Shown here: positions 1 to 6,304 of the stretch, one piece after another
Layout of the letters: every line of letters starts with the position of its first letter
Numbering within the stretch: position 1 is the stretch's first letter
Assembly: GCA_027451305.1 (NCBI GenBank)
Contig: DAIDJQ010000164.1
Location: 1 to 12,851 of the forward strand
Direction: 5' to 3'
Origin: Cellulomonas sp.
Lineage (GTDB): Bacteria > Actinomycetota > Actinomycetes > Actinomycetales > Cellulomonadaceae
DNA length: 12,851 nucleotides
Translations under genes and position numbers: made by a program
The notes under the pieces: model-generated
Told to the model about the DNA's origin: nothing
Databases searched by the model: none
The model's input: only the letters and a program-made list of their open reading frames with translations

Positions 1-807
1 TTCACCAGCGCGTACTCCTCCTACTCGGGATGCCGGCAGTACCGCGAGGACCTCTGGCAGTCGCTGGACGCGCTCGCCGCGCAGGTCGGCGGCCCCGGTG
101 CGGAGCACCCCGTGCAGGTCGACAAGGTCCGCGCCTACTTCAACCACCCCGGGTTCACGCAGGCCGCGACCGATGCCGTGGTGGACGCGTACACGGCCCA
201 CCCGGAGGTGGCGGCCGGGGCGCGTCTCGTGTTCGTGACGCACTCGGTGCCCGCCGCGATGGACGAGGCGTCAGCCGTGTCCGGAGCCTCCTACACCGAG
301 CAGCACCGGGACGTCGCGGCCGTGGTGGCGGCGGCCGCCGGCGAGCGGCTGGGCCGCACCCTCGACTGGGACCTCGCGTTCTGCTCGCGATCCGGGCCGC
401 CCCATCAGCCGTGGCTCGAGCCGGACGTCAACGACCACCTGCGGGGCCTGGCCGCCGACGGGACGACGGCGGTGGTGCTGGCGCCGATCGGGTTCGTCTC
501 CGACCACATGGAGGTCGTCTACGACCTGGACACCGAGGCTCTGGCCACGGCTGCCGAGCTCGGCCTGACGGCCGTCCGGGCCGACACCGTGGGGGTCCGG
601 GCACCGTTCGTCGCCGGCCTGGTGGACCTGCTCCTTGAGCGCGCGGCCCACGAGCGCGCGCGCGCGGCCGGTGAGGAGCCGACGCCTGGCCCCGTCGTCG
701 GTGAGCTCGGCCCGTGGTCCGAGGTGTGCCGTCCGGGGTGCTGCCTGCAGCGAGCCGGTGCGCCGTCGGGGCTCCCCGCCGCCTGCTCCGCCGACCCGCT
801 GTCCTGA
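1..807 (+). CDS. hemH: Ferrochelatase (coproporphyrin ferrochelatase), 5' end cut by the window
   Basis: The frame is open from base 1 and encodes the C-terminal 268 residues, so the start lies outside. It opens with the ferrochelatase motif [14 protein letters not shown]. It then carries FVTHSVP, whose His (codon 241-243) matches the conserved metal-site histidine, [14 protein letters not shown], and [14 protein letters not shown], whose Glu (codon 511-513) matches the catalytic acid. In actinobacteria this enzyme inserts ferrous iron into coproporphyrin III, the step before HemQ, and hemQ follows 53 bases downstream in the same direction. The C-terminal tail is cysteine-rich (CRPGCC, codons 727, 739 and 742, plus a Cys at 784). 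Actinobacterial ferrochelatases are known to carry a [2Fe-2S] cluster ligated partly by C-terminal cysteines, so these are candidate ligands. Family assignment is firm; the cluster is inferred. Confidence 0.96.
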   Translation, partial: FTSAYSSYSGCRQYREDLWQSLDALAAQVGGPGAEHPVQVDKVRAYFNHPGFTQAATDAVVDAYTAHPEVAAGARLVFVTHSVPAAMDEASAVSGASYTEQHRDVAAVVAAAAGERLGRTLDWDLAFCSRSGPPHQPWLEPDVNDHLRGLAADGTTAVVLAPIGFVSDHMEVVYDLDTEALATAAELGLTAVRADTVGVRAPFVAGLVDLLLERAAHERARAAGEEPTPGPVVGELGPWSEVCRPGCCLQRAGAPSGLPAACSADPLS

Positions 808-860
808 CCTTCCATGCGGACCGACCGTCCGCGCCGTCCCGATCTGCCCGAGGAGCGCCT
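808..860 (+). promoter_or_regulatory. hemH-hemQ spacer with hemQ ribosome binding site
   Basis: The spacer is 53 bases, with AGGAG at 851-855 placed 5 bases before the GTG at 861. This decides the hemQ start over the in-frame ATG at 714, which lies inside hemH. A small 6-bp hairpin (GCGGAC 816-821 with GTCCGC 827-832) is present; I see no convincing promoter. The two genes are probably co-transcribed. Confidence 0.6.
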
Positions 861-1559
861 GTGACCACCGTCGACGCCGAGTCCGTCAACGCCAGCCTGC
901 GTTACACCATGTGGGCGGTGTTCGCCCTCGAGGACGCGTTGCCGGTGGACGACGAGGAGCGCGCCGCGCTCGTCGCCGACGCCGAGCGGGCGGTGGCCGC
1001 CGACCCCGGGCTGACGGTGCGCGGCTGGTACGACGTGTCCGGCCTGCGGGCGGAGGCCGACCTCATGGTGTGGTGGCACGCCGAGACCGTCGAGCAGGTC
1101 CAGGGCGCCTACCAGCGGCTGCGGGCGAGCGAGCTCGGGTCCGCGCTGGCGCCGGTCTGGTCGGTCGTCGGGCTGCACCGTCCGGCGGAGTTCAACAGGT
1201 CCCACGTGCCGGCGTTCCTCGCCGGCGAGGCACCCGGCGCGTACCTGTGCGTCTACCCGTTCGTCCGTTCCTACGACTGGTACGTGCTGCCCGAGGCGGA
1301 GCGCAGCCGGATGCTCGCTGAGCACGGTCGCGCGGCGGCACCGTACCCCGACGTGCGGGCCAACACCGTCGCGACGTTCGCGCTGTCGGACTACGAGTTC
1401 CTCCTCGCGTTCGAGGCGCCGGAGCTGCACCGCATCGTCGACCTGATGCGCACGCTGCGGGGCGTCGACGCCCGGCTGCACGTGCGGGAGGAGGTGCCGT
1501 TCTTCACCGGACCGCGCACCACCCTCGCCGACTGGGCCGACCACCGCCCGCTGCGCTGA
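861..1559 (+). CDS. hemQ: Coproheme decarboxylase HemQ (ChdC), chlorite-dismutase fold
   Basis: This 232-residue protein has the usual length for HemQ. It converts iron-coproporphyrin III (coproheme) to heme b by two oxidative decarboxylations using peroxide, in the cytoplasm. The sequence shows the family core: [14 protein letters not shown] with the catalytic Tyr at residue 132 and a Trp at 140, then AEHG with the proximal heme-ligand His at 155. His115 in NRSHVPAF is spaced from the catalytic Tyr as the distal His of the Corynebacterium diphtheriae enzyme is, which marks the actinobacterial clade. The C-terminal [16 protein letters not shown] is also typical. The GTG start at 861 is chosen because AGGAG sits 5 bases upstream and the protein then begins where family members do. 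It completes the heme pathway started by the upstream ferrochelatase. Residue roles come from family knowledge; I aligned them by spacing. Confidence 0.95.
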   Translation: MTTVDAESVNASLRYTMWAVFALEDALPVDDEERAALVADAERAVAADPGLTVRGWYDVSGLRAEADLMVWWHAETVEQVQGAYQRLRASELGSALAPVWSVVGLHRPAEFNRSHVPAFLAGEAPGAYLCVYPFVRSYDWYVLPEAERSRMLAEHGRAAAPYPDVRANTVATFALSDYEFLLAFEAPELHRIVDLMRTLRGVDARLHVREEVPFFTGPRTTLADWADHRPLR

Positions 1560-1571
1560 GCGCGGCGTCGG

Positions 1572-1599
1572 GCGCCGGCCCAGATCCACGGGCCGGCGC
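1572..1599 (+). terminator. Hairpin terminator after hemQ
   Basis: A perfect 10-bp GC stem (GCGCCGGCCC 1572-1581 with GGGCCGGCGC 1590-1599) with an 8-base loop begins 12 bases after the hemQ stop. There is no T-tract, which is common for terminators in high-GC actinobacteria. It most likely ends the hemH-hemQ transcript. Confidence 0.65.
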
Positions 1600-1645
1600 G
1601 CCGCTGCGCAGCTGCCGCCCTGCTGCGGCCGGGGTGCCCCGGGGC

Positions 1646-1657
1646 CATGATCGGGCC
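1646..1657 (+). promoter_or_regulatory. Candidate -10 element for a leaderless META-domain transcript
   Basis: CATGAT at 1646-1651 resembles a -10 box and ends 6 bases before the ATG at 1658. No Shine-Dalgarno sequence precedes that ATG. Together these suggest transcription starts at or next to the start codon. No convincing -35 is visible. Confidence 0.4.
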
Positions 1658-2017
1658 ATGGGCATCGACCTCAGCGGGACCTGGACCGTCGTCGAGCTCG
1701 ACGACGCACCGCCGGCACCCGGTCCGCGCGGTCCCGTGCACCTGACGTTCGACGGCGACGGTCAGGTGTACGGGATGGCCGGAGTCAACAGCGTGCGCGG
1801 CACCTGGAGCCTGGAGGACGGCACGCTGGTGCTCGGCCCCCTGGTCTCGACGCTGATGGCGGGCGAACCCGGACCCACCGCGACGGAACGTGCCCTCGTC
1901 GCGCTGCTCAGCGAACCGCTGCAGGTCACGCTCGACGAGGACCTGCTCCGGCTGGCGGGCGAGGACGGGTCGACAGCCCTGCTCGCACGCGCCGACCAGT
2001 CCGTCGTCCTGCTCTGA
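1658..2017 (+). CDS. META-domain (DUF306/HslJ-like) protein
   Basis: This is a 119-residue protein consisting of a single META domain. It starts with LSGTWTVVELDD, has the strand VHLTFDGDGQVYGMAG followed by VNSVRGTW (the place of the family's GCN motif, with Val instead of Cys), then LVSTLMAG, and ends with a beta-rich LQVTLDEDLLRLAGEDG stretch. Family members are small beta proteins, often secreted or membrane-anchored (HslJ is heat-induced), and their biochemical role is poorly known. This copy has no signal peptide or lipobox, so it is probably cytoplasmic. The ATG at 1658 is preferred because it begins directly before the domain; a GTG at 1634 in the same frame would add eight residues. 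It stands alone between the heme operon and the convergent dehydrogenase gene. Confidence 0.82.
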   Translation: MGIDLSGTWTVVELDDAPPAPGPRGPVHLTFDGDGQVYGMAGVNSVRGTWSLEDGTLVLGPLVSTLMAGEPGPTATERALVALLSEPLQVTLDEDLLRLAGEDGSTALLARADQSVVLL

Positions 2018-2048
2018 GGCCGCCCGCCCCGGGGCGCGGGTCGTCCCG
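2018..2048. terminator. Short convergent spacer with a GC palindrome
   Basis: The 31 bases between the convergent META-domain and dehydrogenase genes contain the palindrome CGCCCCGGGGCG (2025-2036). It could serve as a weak bidirectional termination hairpin, but the loop geometry is poor, so confidence is low. Confidence 0.25.
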
Positions 2049-3299
2049 TCAGGGGTACAGGCCCCGGATGAGGTGTGCCTCGGCCACCCGGCGCACGCCG
2101 ATCACCAGGGCCGCGTCCCGCAGCGAGATGCCCTCGGCGCGGGAGACGTCGGACACCGCGGCGTACGCCTCGAGCATCCGGTGCTCGAGGCGCTCCTCGA
2201 TCTCCTGCAGCGTCCACCAGTACGCCTGGTTCGCCTGCACCCACTCGAAGTACGAGACGACCACGCCGCCCGCGTTCGCCAGGATGTCCGGCACCACCAC
2301 GACACCGCGTTCTGCGAGGACGCGGTCGCCCTCGGTCGTCGTCGGTCCGTTCGCCGCCTCGACCACCCACCGCGCCTTCACCCGGGTGGCCGTGTCTGCG
2401 TCGAGCACACCCTCCACGGCGGCAGGGAAGAGCATGTCGACGTCGAGGGCCAGCAGCTCGGTCGCATCCAGCGGGTCGGCGTCGGCGAAGCCGACCACCG
2501 AGCCGGTCCTGGCCACGTGCTCGGTGAGCGCCGGCACGTCCAGCCCGTCGGCCCGCCGGATCGCACCGCGGTCGTCGCCGACGGCGACGACCCTGCACCC
2601 GGCCTCGTGCAGGAACCGGGCGAGCGGGCCGCCGACCTTGCCGAAGCCCTGCACGGCGGCCGACACCTCGTCGAGCCGGACCCCGGCGTCGCGCAGCGTC
2701 GCCGTCGCGGCGTGCAGGACACCGCGCGAGGTCGCCGTCGCCCGGCCCAGCGAACCGCCCACCGCGAGCGGCTTGCCGGTGGTGACCGCGGGGATGGTGA
2801 AGCCCCGGTTCACGGAGTAGGTGTCCATCACCCACGCCATCACCTGCTCGTCCGTGCCGATGTCCGGTGCCATCACGTCGCGTTCCGGGCCGATCATCGG
2901 CATGATCTCGCTGGTGTAGCGGCGGGTGACCCGCTCGAGCTCGGAGCGGGAGTACGCCCGCGGGTCGATGGTGACGCCGCCCTTCGCACCGCCGTACGGC
3001 AGCTCGACGACGGCGCACTTCCAGGTCATCCACATCGCCAGCGCCCGCACCTCGTCGATGTCGACGCTGGGTGCGTACCGCAGGCCGCCCTTGCCGGGGC
3101 CCCGCGAGATGTTGTGCTGCACCCGGTAGCCGTGCAGCAGCTCGATGCGGCCGTCGTCCCGGCGCAAGGGGATCGACACGTGCAGCTCACGTCTGGGCTG
3201 ACGAAGCACCGCGTGCATCCCGTCGTCGTACCCGAGGATCCGCACCGCGGTGGCCAGCTGCGCTCGCGCCGTCGCGAGCGGAGAGGGGGAGTGCTCCAT
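2049..3299 (-). CDS. gdh: Glu/Leu/Phe/Val dehydrogenase, probably NAD(P)-glutamate dehydrogenase
   Basis: This 416-residue protein has the length of hexameric catabolic-type glutamate dehydrogenases and is longer than actinobacterial valine dehydrogenases. It catalyses reversible oxidative deamination of glutamate to 2-oxoglutarate and ammonia. The N-terminal domain has [13 protein letters not shown], then PYGGAKGG with the catalytic Lys at residue 106, and [11 protein letters not shown] with the catalytic Asp at 146. The Rossmann domain has GFGKVG at 218-223, followed later by [12 protein letters not shown] and [21 protein letters not shown]-like signature sequence (actual residues VQANQAYWW). 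I use the ATG at 3299; an in-frame GTG at 3308 would add three residues, and neither has a clear Shine-Dalgarno. It lies 40 bases (31 from the GTG) downstream of the LacI-type gene on the same strand, so read-through transcription is plausible. Substrate preference for glutamate is inferred from length and motifs. Confidence 0.9.
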   Translation of the reverse strand: [416 protein letters not shown]

Positions 3300-3339
3300 G
3301 GGGCACACGATGCCACGGGCGGCGCGGCCGACCCGTCGG

Positions 3340-4389
3340 CTACGCCGAGGCGCGCACGACCAGCTCGGGGGCGAAGATCAGCGGCGGCGTCGGTGCGGCG
3401 CCCTGCAGCTGGTCGAGAAGGCGCAGACCCGCGGCACGGGCCATCGCCACCACCGGCTGGATCACGCTGGTCAGCGGCGGCAGGGTCGACGCGGCGACCC
3501 CGAGGTTGTCGTAGCCGACCACCGCGACGTCCCGGGGGACCTCCCGGCCCAGCTCGCCCAGCACGGGAAGCGCACCGGCGGCCATGAGGTCGGACGCGAT
3601 GAAGATGCCGTCCACGTCCGGGTGCTCGGCCAGCAGCCGCCTGGCCGCCTCGGCGCCGGAGACGATGGTGAAGTCGCCGTAGGCCACCGCGTCGTCGGGC
3701 TGCCCGGCAGCCGCCATCGCGTGCCGCCACCCCACGAGCCGATCGATGCCGGCGGACATGTCCGGCGGCCCGGCGATGGTGGCCACCCGGCGGCAGCCGC
3801 GGTCGAGGAGGTGCTGCGTGGCCAGGCGGCCGCCCTCGACGTTGTCCGTGTCCACGTACTGCAGGCGGCTCTCCACGTCGCTCGAGGCGGACAACGGCCG
3901 GCCCACGAAGACGCTCGGCAGCCGCAGCTCGACCAGGGCGCGGTCGAGCGTGTCGTCACGGTGGTGGGAGACGACGATCGCGCCGTCGACGTGCCCGTTG
4001 CGCAGGTAGCGGACCGTCCGCTCGTTCTGTCCCGGCCGGGCGATGACGAGCACCACCTGGATGTCGGTGTCCGCGAGCGCGCTGGACAGCCCGTTGAGCG
4101 TGCCGGCGAAGAACGGGTCCGACAGGACCCGCTCGTTGGGCTCCGGGACGACCAGCGCGATCGAGTCGGTGCGCCGGGTGACCAGCGACCGCGCCGCCCG
4201 GTTGGGCGAGTACCCCAGCTCGGCGACCGCCGCGTCGACCGCCGACTGCGCCTCTGGTGACACCCGCAGCCCGCCGTTGATGGCGCGCGACGCCGTCGAG
4301 CGGGAGACGCCCGCCTTCGCCGCGACCTGCTCCAGCGTGGGGACGGCCGGGCGTGCAGCATCGCCGCTGCGCACGAGGCGGTCGGCCAT
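3340..4389 (-). CDS. cebR: LacI-family repressor, CebR-like, divergent from the sugar transporter
   Basis: This is a 349-residue LacI-family regulator. The helix-turn-helix is at about residues 18-40 (TLEQVAAKAGVSRSTASRAI), followed by the hinge region YSPNRAARSL at 60-69 and a periplasmic-binding-protein-like effector domain from about 75 (DSIALVVPEP) to the end (FAPELVVRAS). The start is an ATG with AGGAGG 4 bases upstream (complement of 4394-4399). It is transcribed away from the transporter operon, and the intergenic DNA holds CebR-like operators, so it probably represses the operon and itself until a sugar ligand, likely cellobiose or a related oligosaccharide, releases it. It is a close paralogue of the repressor at 8259-9296. 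The family is certain; the symbol is inferred from operator and context. Confidence 0.88.
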   Translation of the reverse strand: MADRLVRSGDAARPAVPTLEQVAAKAGVSRSTASRAINGGLRVSPEAQSAVDAAVAELGYSPNRAARSLVTRRTDSIALVVPEPNERVLSDPFFAGTLNGLSSALADTDIQVVLVIARPGQNERTVRYLRNGHVDGAIVVSHHRDDTLDRALVELRLPSVFVGRPLSASSDVESRLQYVDTDNVEGGRLATQHLLDRGCRRVATIAGPPDMSAGIDRLVGWRHAMAAAGQPDDAVAYGDFTIVSGAEAARRLLAEHPDVDGIFIASDLMAAGALPVLGELGREVPRDVAVVGYDNLGVAASTLPPLTSVIQPVVAMARAAGLRLLDQLQGAAPTPPLIFAPELVVRASA

Positions 4390-4458
4390 GGTGCCTCCTG
4401 ACTGCCTGTGGGACCTCGGTGGGCGCCACCCGCTCCACCGGACCCCGTCCTGGTGTGG

Positions 4459-4489
4459 AACCTAGCGCGACGGGAGCGCGGTGCCACAA
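4459..4489 (-). promoter_or_regulatory. Candidate promoter of the divergent LacI gene with an embedded operator half-site
   Basis: On the minus strand TTGTGG (complement of 4484-4489) and TAGGTT (complement of 4459-4464) could be -35 and -10 elements with a 19-base spacer. Inside the spacer lies CGGGAGCGCGG on the plus strand (from 4471), which matches the left half of the CebR operator. This would fit autoregulation, but both the promoter and the half-site are weak matches. Confidence 0.35.
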
Positions 4490-4574
4490 CCGTGACGCCG
4501 TCGAGCCCGGCGACGGGGCCCGGCGGAGGGCGACGCCCGGGGCCGTGGCCGGCCGGCACTCGCCGTCGTGTCGA

Positions 4575-4588
4575 TGGGAGCGCTCCCC
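4575..4588. promoter_or_regulatory. CebR-like operator O1
   Basis: TGGGAGCGCTCCCC matches the published Streptomyces CebR operator TGGGAGCGCTCCCA at 13 of 14 positions and contains a perfect 12-bp palindrome. It lies between the divergent LacI gene and the transporter operon, upstream of the candidate transporter promoter. Confidence 0.82.
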
Positions 4589-4597
4589 TCCGAGGCC

Positions 4598-4611
4598 TGG
4601 AAGCGCTCCTA
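4598..4611. promoter_or_regulatory. CebR-like operator O2
   Basis: TGGAAGCGCTCCTA matches the CebR operator at 12 of 14 positions. It begins 23 bp after O1, close to two helical turns, so two repressor dimers could bind side by side on the same face. Confidence 0.68.
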
Positions 4612-4748
4612 CGCAGTGGCGTGCCGTCGAAGCGGTCGAGAGGCTGCCACGCGTGGTCCCCGGCTAACGATTCGGTAACGCGGTCCTGCCCGGCAGCGCT
4701 CTGACCTGCACATCTGGCATCGCGTCGAGGACCTCGCCCGTTCGCTGC

Positions 4749-4777
4749 TTGACACCGTACGGGGGACGGAAGAGGGT
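4749..4777 (+). promoter_or_regulatory. Candidate promoter of the sugar-transporter operon
   Basis: TTGACA at 4749-4754 is an exact consensus -35 box. GAGGGT at 4772-4777, 17 bases downstream, is a weak but acceptable -10 for a GC-rich actinobacterium. Transcription would begin near 4784-4790, placing operators O3 and O4 at or just after the start site, a classic position for blocking initiation. Confidence 0.5.
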
Positions 4778-4789
4778 TCCGGCAGCGCG

Positions 4790-4803
4790 TGGGAACGCTC
4801 CCG
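4790..4803. promoter_or_regulatory. CebR-like operator O3
   Basis: TGGGAACGCTCCCG matches the CebR operator at 12 of 14 positions. It falls just downstream of the candidate -10 box, where a bound repressor would overlap the transcription start. Confidence 0.7.
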
Positions 4804-4811
4804 CAAGGTTG

Positions 4812-4825
4812 TGGGAGCGAGTCCA
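4812..4825. promoter_or_regulatory. CebR-like operator O4, degenerate right half
   Basis: TGGGAGCGAGTCCA matches the CebR operator at 11 of 14 positions, with an intact left half and a degraded right half. It begins 22 bp after O3, repeating the spacing seen between O1 and O2. Confidence 0.5.
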
Positions 4826-4872
4826 CGGGGCGTCCGCCCTCGTCCTTGCCCGACGGCAGGGACGACGACCGG

Positions 4873-4894
4873 TTGACGGCAGAGCTGCCGTCAA
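4873..4894 (+). promoter_or_regulatory. Perfect inverted repeat in the binding-protein gene leader
   Basis: Ten-base arms TTGACGGCAG (4873-4882) and CTGCCGTCAA (4885-4894) are exact complements separated by AG. As RNA it would form a 9-bp stem with a GAGC tetraloop ending 6 bases before the Shine-Dalgarno GAGGGAG (4901-4907). As DNA it is a 22-bp palindrome unrelated to the CebR operators. It may be a translation or stability hairpin, or the operator of another regulator. Confidence 0.6.
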
Positions 4895-4914
4895 GACGAC
4901 GAGGGAGTCAGCAA

Positions 4915-6213
4915 GTGCACAAGTCACGCAAGCTGTGGGCGGCGGCCGCAGGCCTGACCGGCATCGCCCTGGCGGTGACCGGATGCTCGACCGGCGGCAG
5001 CAGCAGCAGCTCGAGCACGGCGTCGTCCGGCGGCAAGGTCACGCTCAAGGTCCAGACCTTCAACGAGTTCGGCTATGCCGACCTGTTCACCGAGTACATG
5101 AAGGACCACCCGAACGTCACGATCGTCAGCGACAAGGCCGCCAAGTCCGACGACGCGCGCGCCTCGGTCAAGAACGCCATCGCCACCAACACCGTCACCG
5201 ACGACGTCGTGGCCGCGGACGTCGACTGGATGCCGGAGCTGCTCAAGTCCTCCAGCTTCTTCGCCGACGTCAAGGCGTCGGACAACTCCAACCGCTGGCC
5301 TTCGTGGAAGACGGCGCAGGCGACCGACGCCTCGGGCAAGCTCATCGGCCTCGGCACGGACTCCGGCCCGCAGGGCGTGTGCTACCGCAAGGACCTGTTC
5401 GCCAAGGCCGGTCTGCCGACCGACCGCGCTGCGGTCGCCGCGCTCCTCGGCGGCTCGAACGCCACCTGGGACCAGTACTTCGCCACCGGCCAGAAGTTCA
5501 TGGCCGCGAACACCGGTGCCGCGTGGTTCGACTCCCTGGGCGCTCTCGCGCAGGTCGCCAACAACCAGCAGGCCGAGCCCTTCGAGTCCAAGGCTGACGA
5601 CTCGATCACCGTCGCGAAGACGGACTCGCCTGCCAGCAAGGTCTTCACCATGCTGACGTCGCACACCGACCAGTCGGCGCACCTGGCGCAGTGGACCGAC
5701 GACTGGACCAAGGCGTTCGCCTCGGACAAGTTCGCCACCGTCATGTGCCCGGCGTGGATGACGCAGATCATCGCCGGTGACGCCCCCGACCAGACCAACT
5801 GGGACATCGCCGACGTGCTGCCCGGCGGGTCCTCCAACTGGGGCGGCTCCTTCCTGCTCGTGCCCGCCGGTGGCAAGAACGTCACCGAGGCGAAGGCGCT
5901 CGCGGACTGGCTGACCGCTCCTGCCCAGGCCGCCAAGGTCTTCGTGCAGTTCGGCAACTTCCCGAGCCAGACCGACGCGGTCAAGGACGCGACGGTCACC
6001 GCGAAGACGGACAAGTACTTCAACAACGCACCGACCGGCTCGATCTTCTCCAACCGGTTCTCGGCCGTCTCCAACCAGCCGTACCGCGGCTCGCACTACT
6101 TCGACATCAACGACCAGTTCGGCAAGGCCCTCACCCGGGTCGACGTCGACAAGACGGACACGGCTGCCGTCTCCTGGCAGAAGTTCCTCGACGCCGTCAA
6201 GCAGCTGAGCTGA
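4915..6213 (+). CDS. cebE: Sugar ABC transporter substrate-binding lipoprotein, CebE-like
   Basis: This is a 432-residue family 1 extracellular solute-binding protein. It starts with a lipoprotein signal: basic HKSRK, a hydrophobic stretch, and the lipobox VTGC with the lipidated Cys at residue 24. A Ser/Gly-rich linker follows, then the mature domain from about residue 43 (KVTLKVQTFNEFGYADLF). It would capture the sugar outside the membrane and deliver it to the two permeases encoded next. GLGTDSGPQGVCYRKDLFAK and the C-terminal YRGSHYFDIND-type region resemble CebE-type cello-oligosaccharide binding proteins. The GTG at 4915 is chosen because GAGGGAG lies 7 bases upstream and a signal peptide begins there; longer in-frame starts would run through the operators. 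The operator sequences favour cello-oligosaccharide, but the ligand cannot be fixed from sequence alone. Confidence 0.9.
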   Translation: MHKSRKLWAAAAGLTGIALAVTGCSTGGSSSSSSTASSGGKVTLKVQTFNEFGYADLFTEYMKDHPNVTIVSDKAAKSDDARASVKNAIATNTVTDDVVAADVDWMPELLKSSSFFADVKASDNSNRWPSWKTAQATDASGKLIGLGTDSGPQGVCYRKDLFAKAGLPTDRAAVAALLGGSNATWDQYFATGQKFMAANTGAAWFDSLGALAQVANNQQAEPFESKADDSITVAKTDSPASKVFTMLTSHTDQSAHLAQWTDDWTKAFASDKFATVMCPAWMTQIIAGDAPDQTNWDIADVLPGGSSNWGGSFLLVPAGGKNVTEAKALADWLTAPAQAAKVFVQFGNFPSQTDAVKDATVTAKTDKYFNNAPTGSIFSNRFSAVSNQPYRGSHYFDINDQFGKALTRVDVDKTDTAAVSWQKFLDAVKQLS

Positions 6214-6224
6214 CGTCGGAACGA

Positions 6225-6261
6225 CCAGCGGGGCCGGGGCACCACGTCCTGGCCCCGCTGG
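6225..6261 (+). promoter_or_regulatory. Strong hairpin between binding-protein and permease genes
   Basis: CCAGCGGGGCC (6225-6235) pairs perfectly with GGCCCCGCTGG (6251-6261) around a 15-base loop, starting 12 bases after the stop codon. Similar hairpins after binding-protein genes in ABC operons act as partial terminators or 3' stabilisers, giving more binding protein than permease. That role is inferred here. Confidence 0.65.
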
Positions 6262-6304
6262 CCGCCCACGTGCCCGCAGTCCTGTCGGACGAGGAGTTAT
6301 CCCC

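Noticed and set aside
714..860. Longer hemQ product starting at the ATG at 714
   Set aside because: It overlaps the end of ferrochelatase and adds residues not found in the family; the GTG at 861 follows AGGAG.
1762..3587. Long open frames on both strands across the dehydrogenase region
   Set aside because: They overlap the well-supported dehydrogenase in other frames, are Arg/Pro/Ala-rich and match no family; they are a by-product of GC-rich codon usage.
4789..4914. Upstream extension of the binding-protein gene from an in-frame GTG
   Set aside because: It would run through operators O3 and O4 and the inverted repeat, and would bury the lipoprotein signal peptide that begins at 4915 behind a good ribosome binding site.
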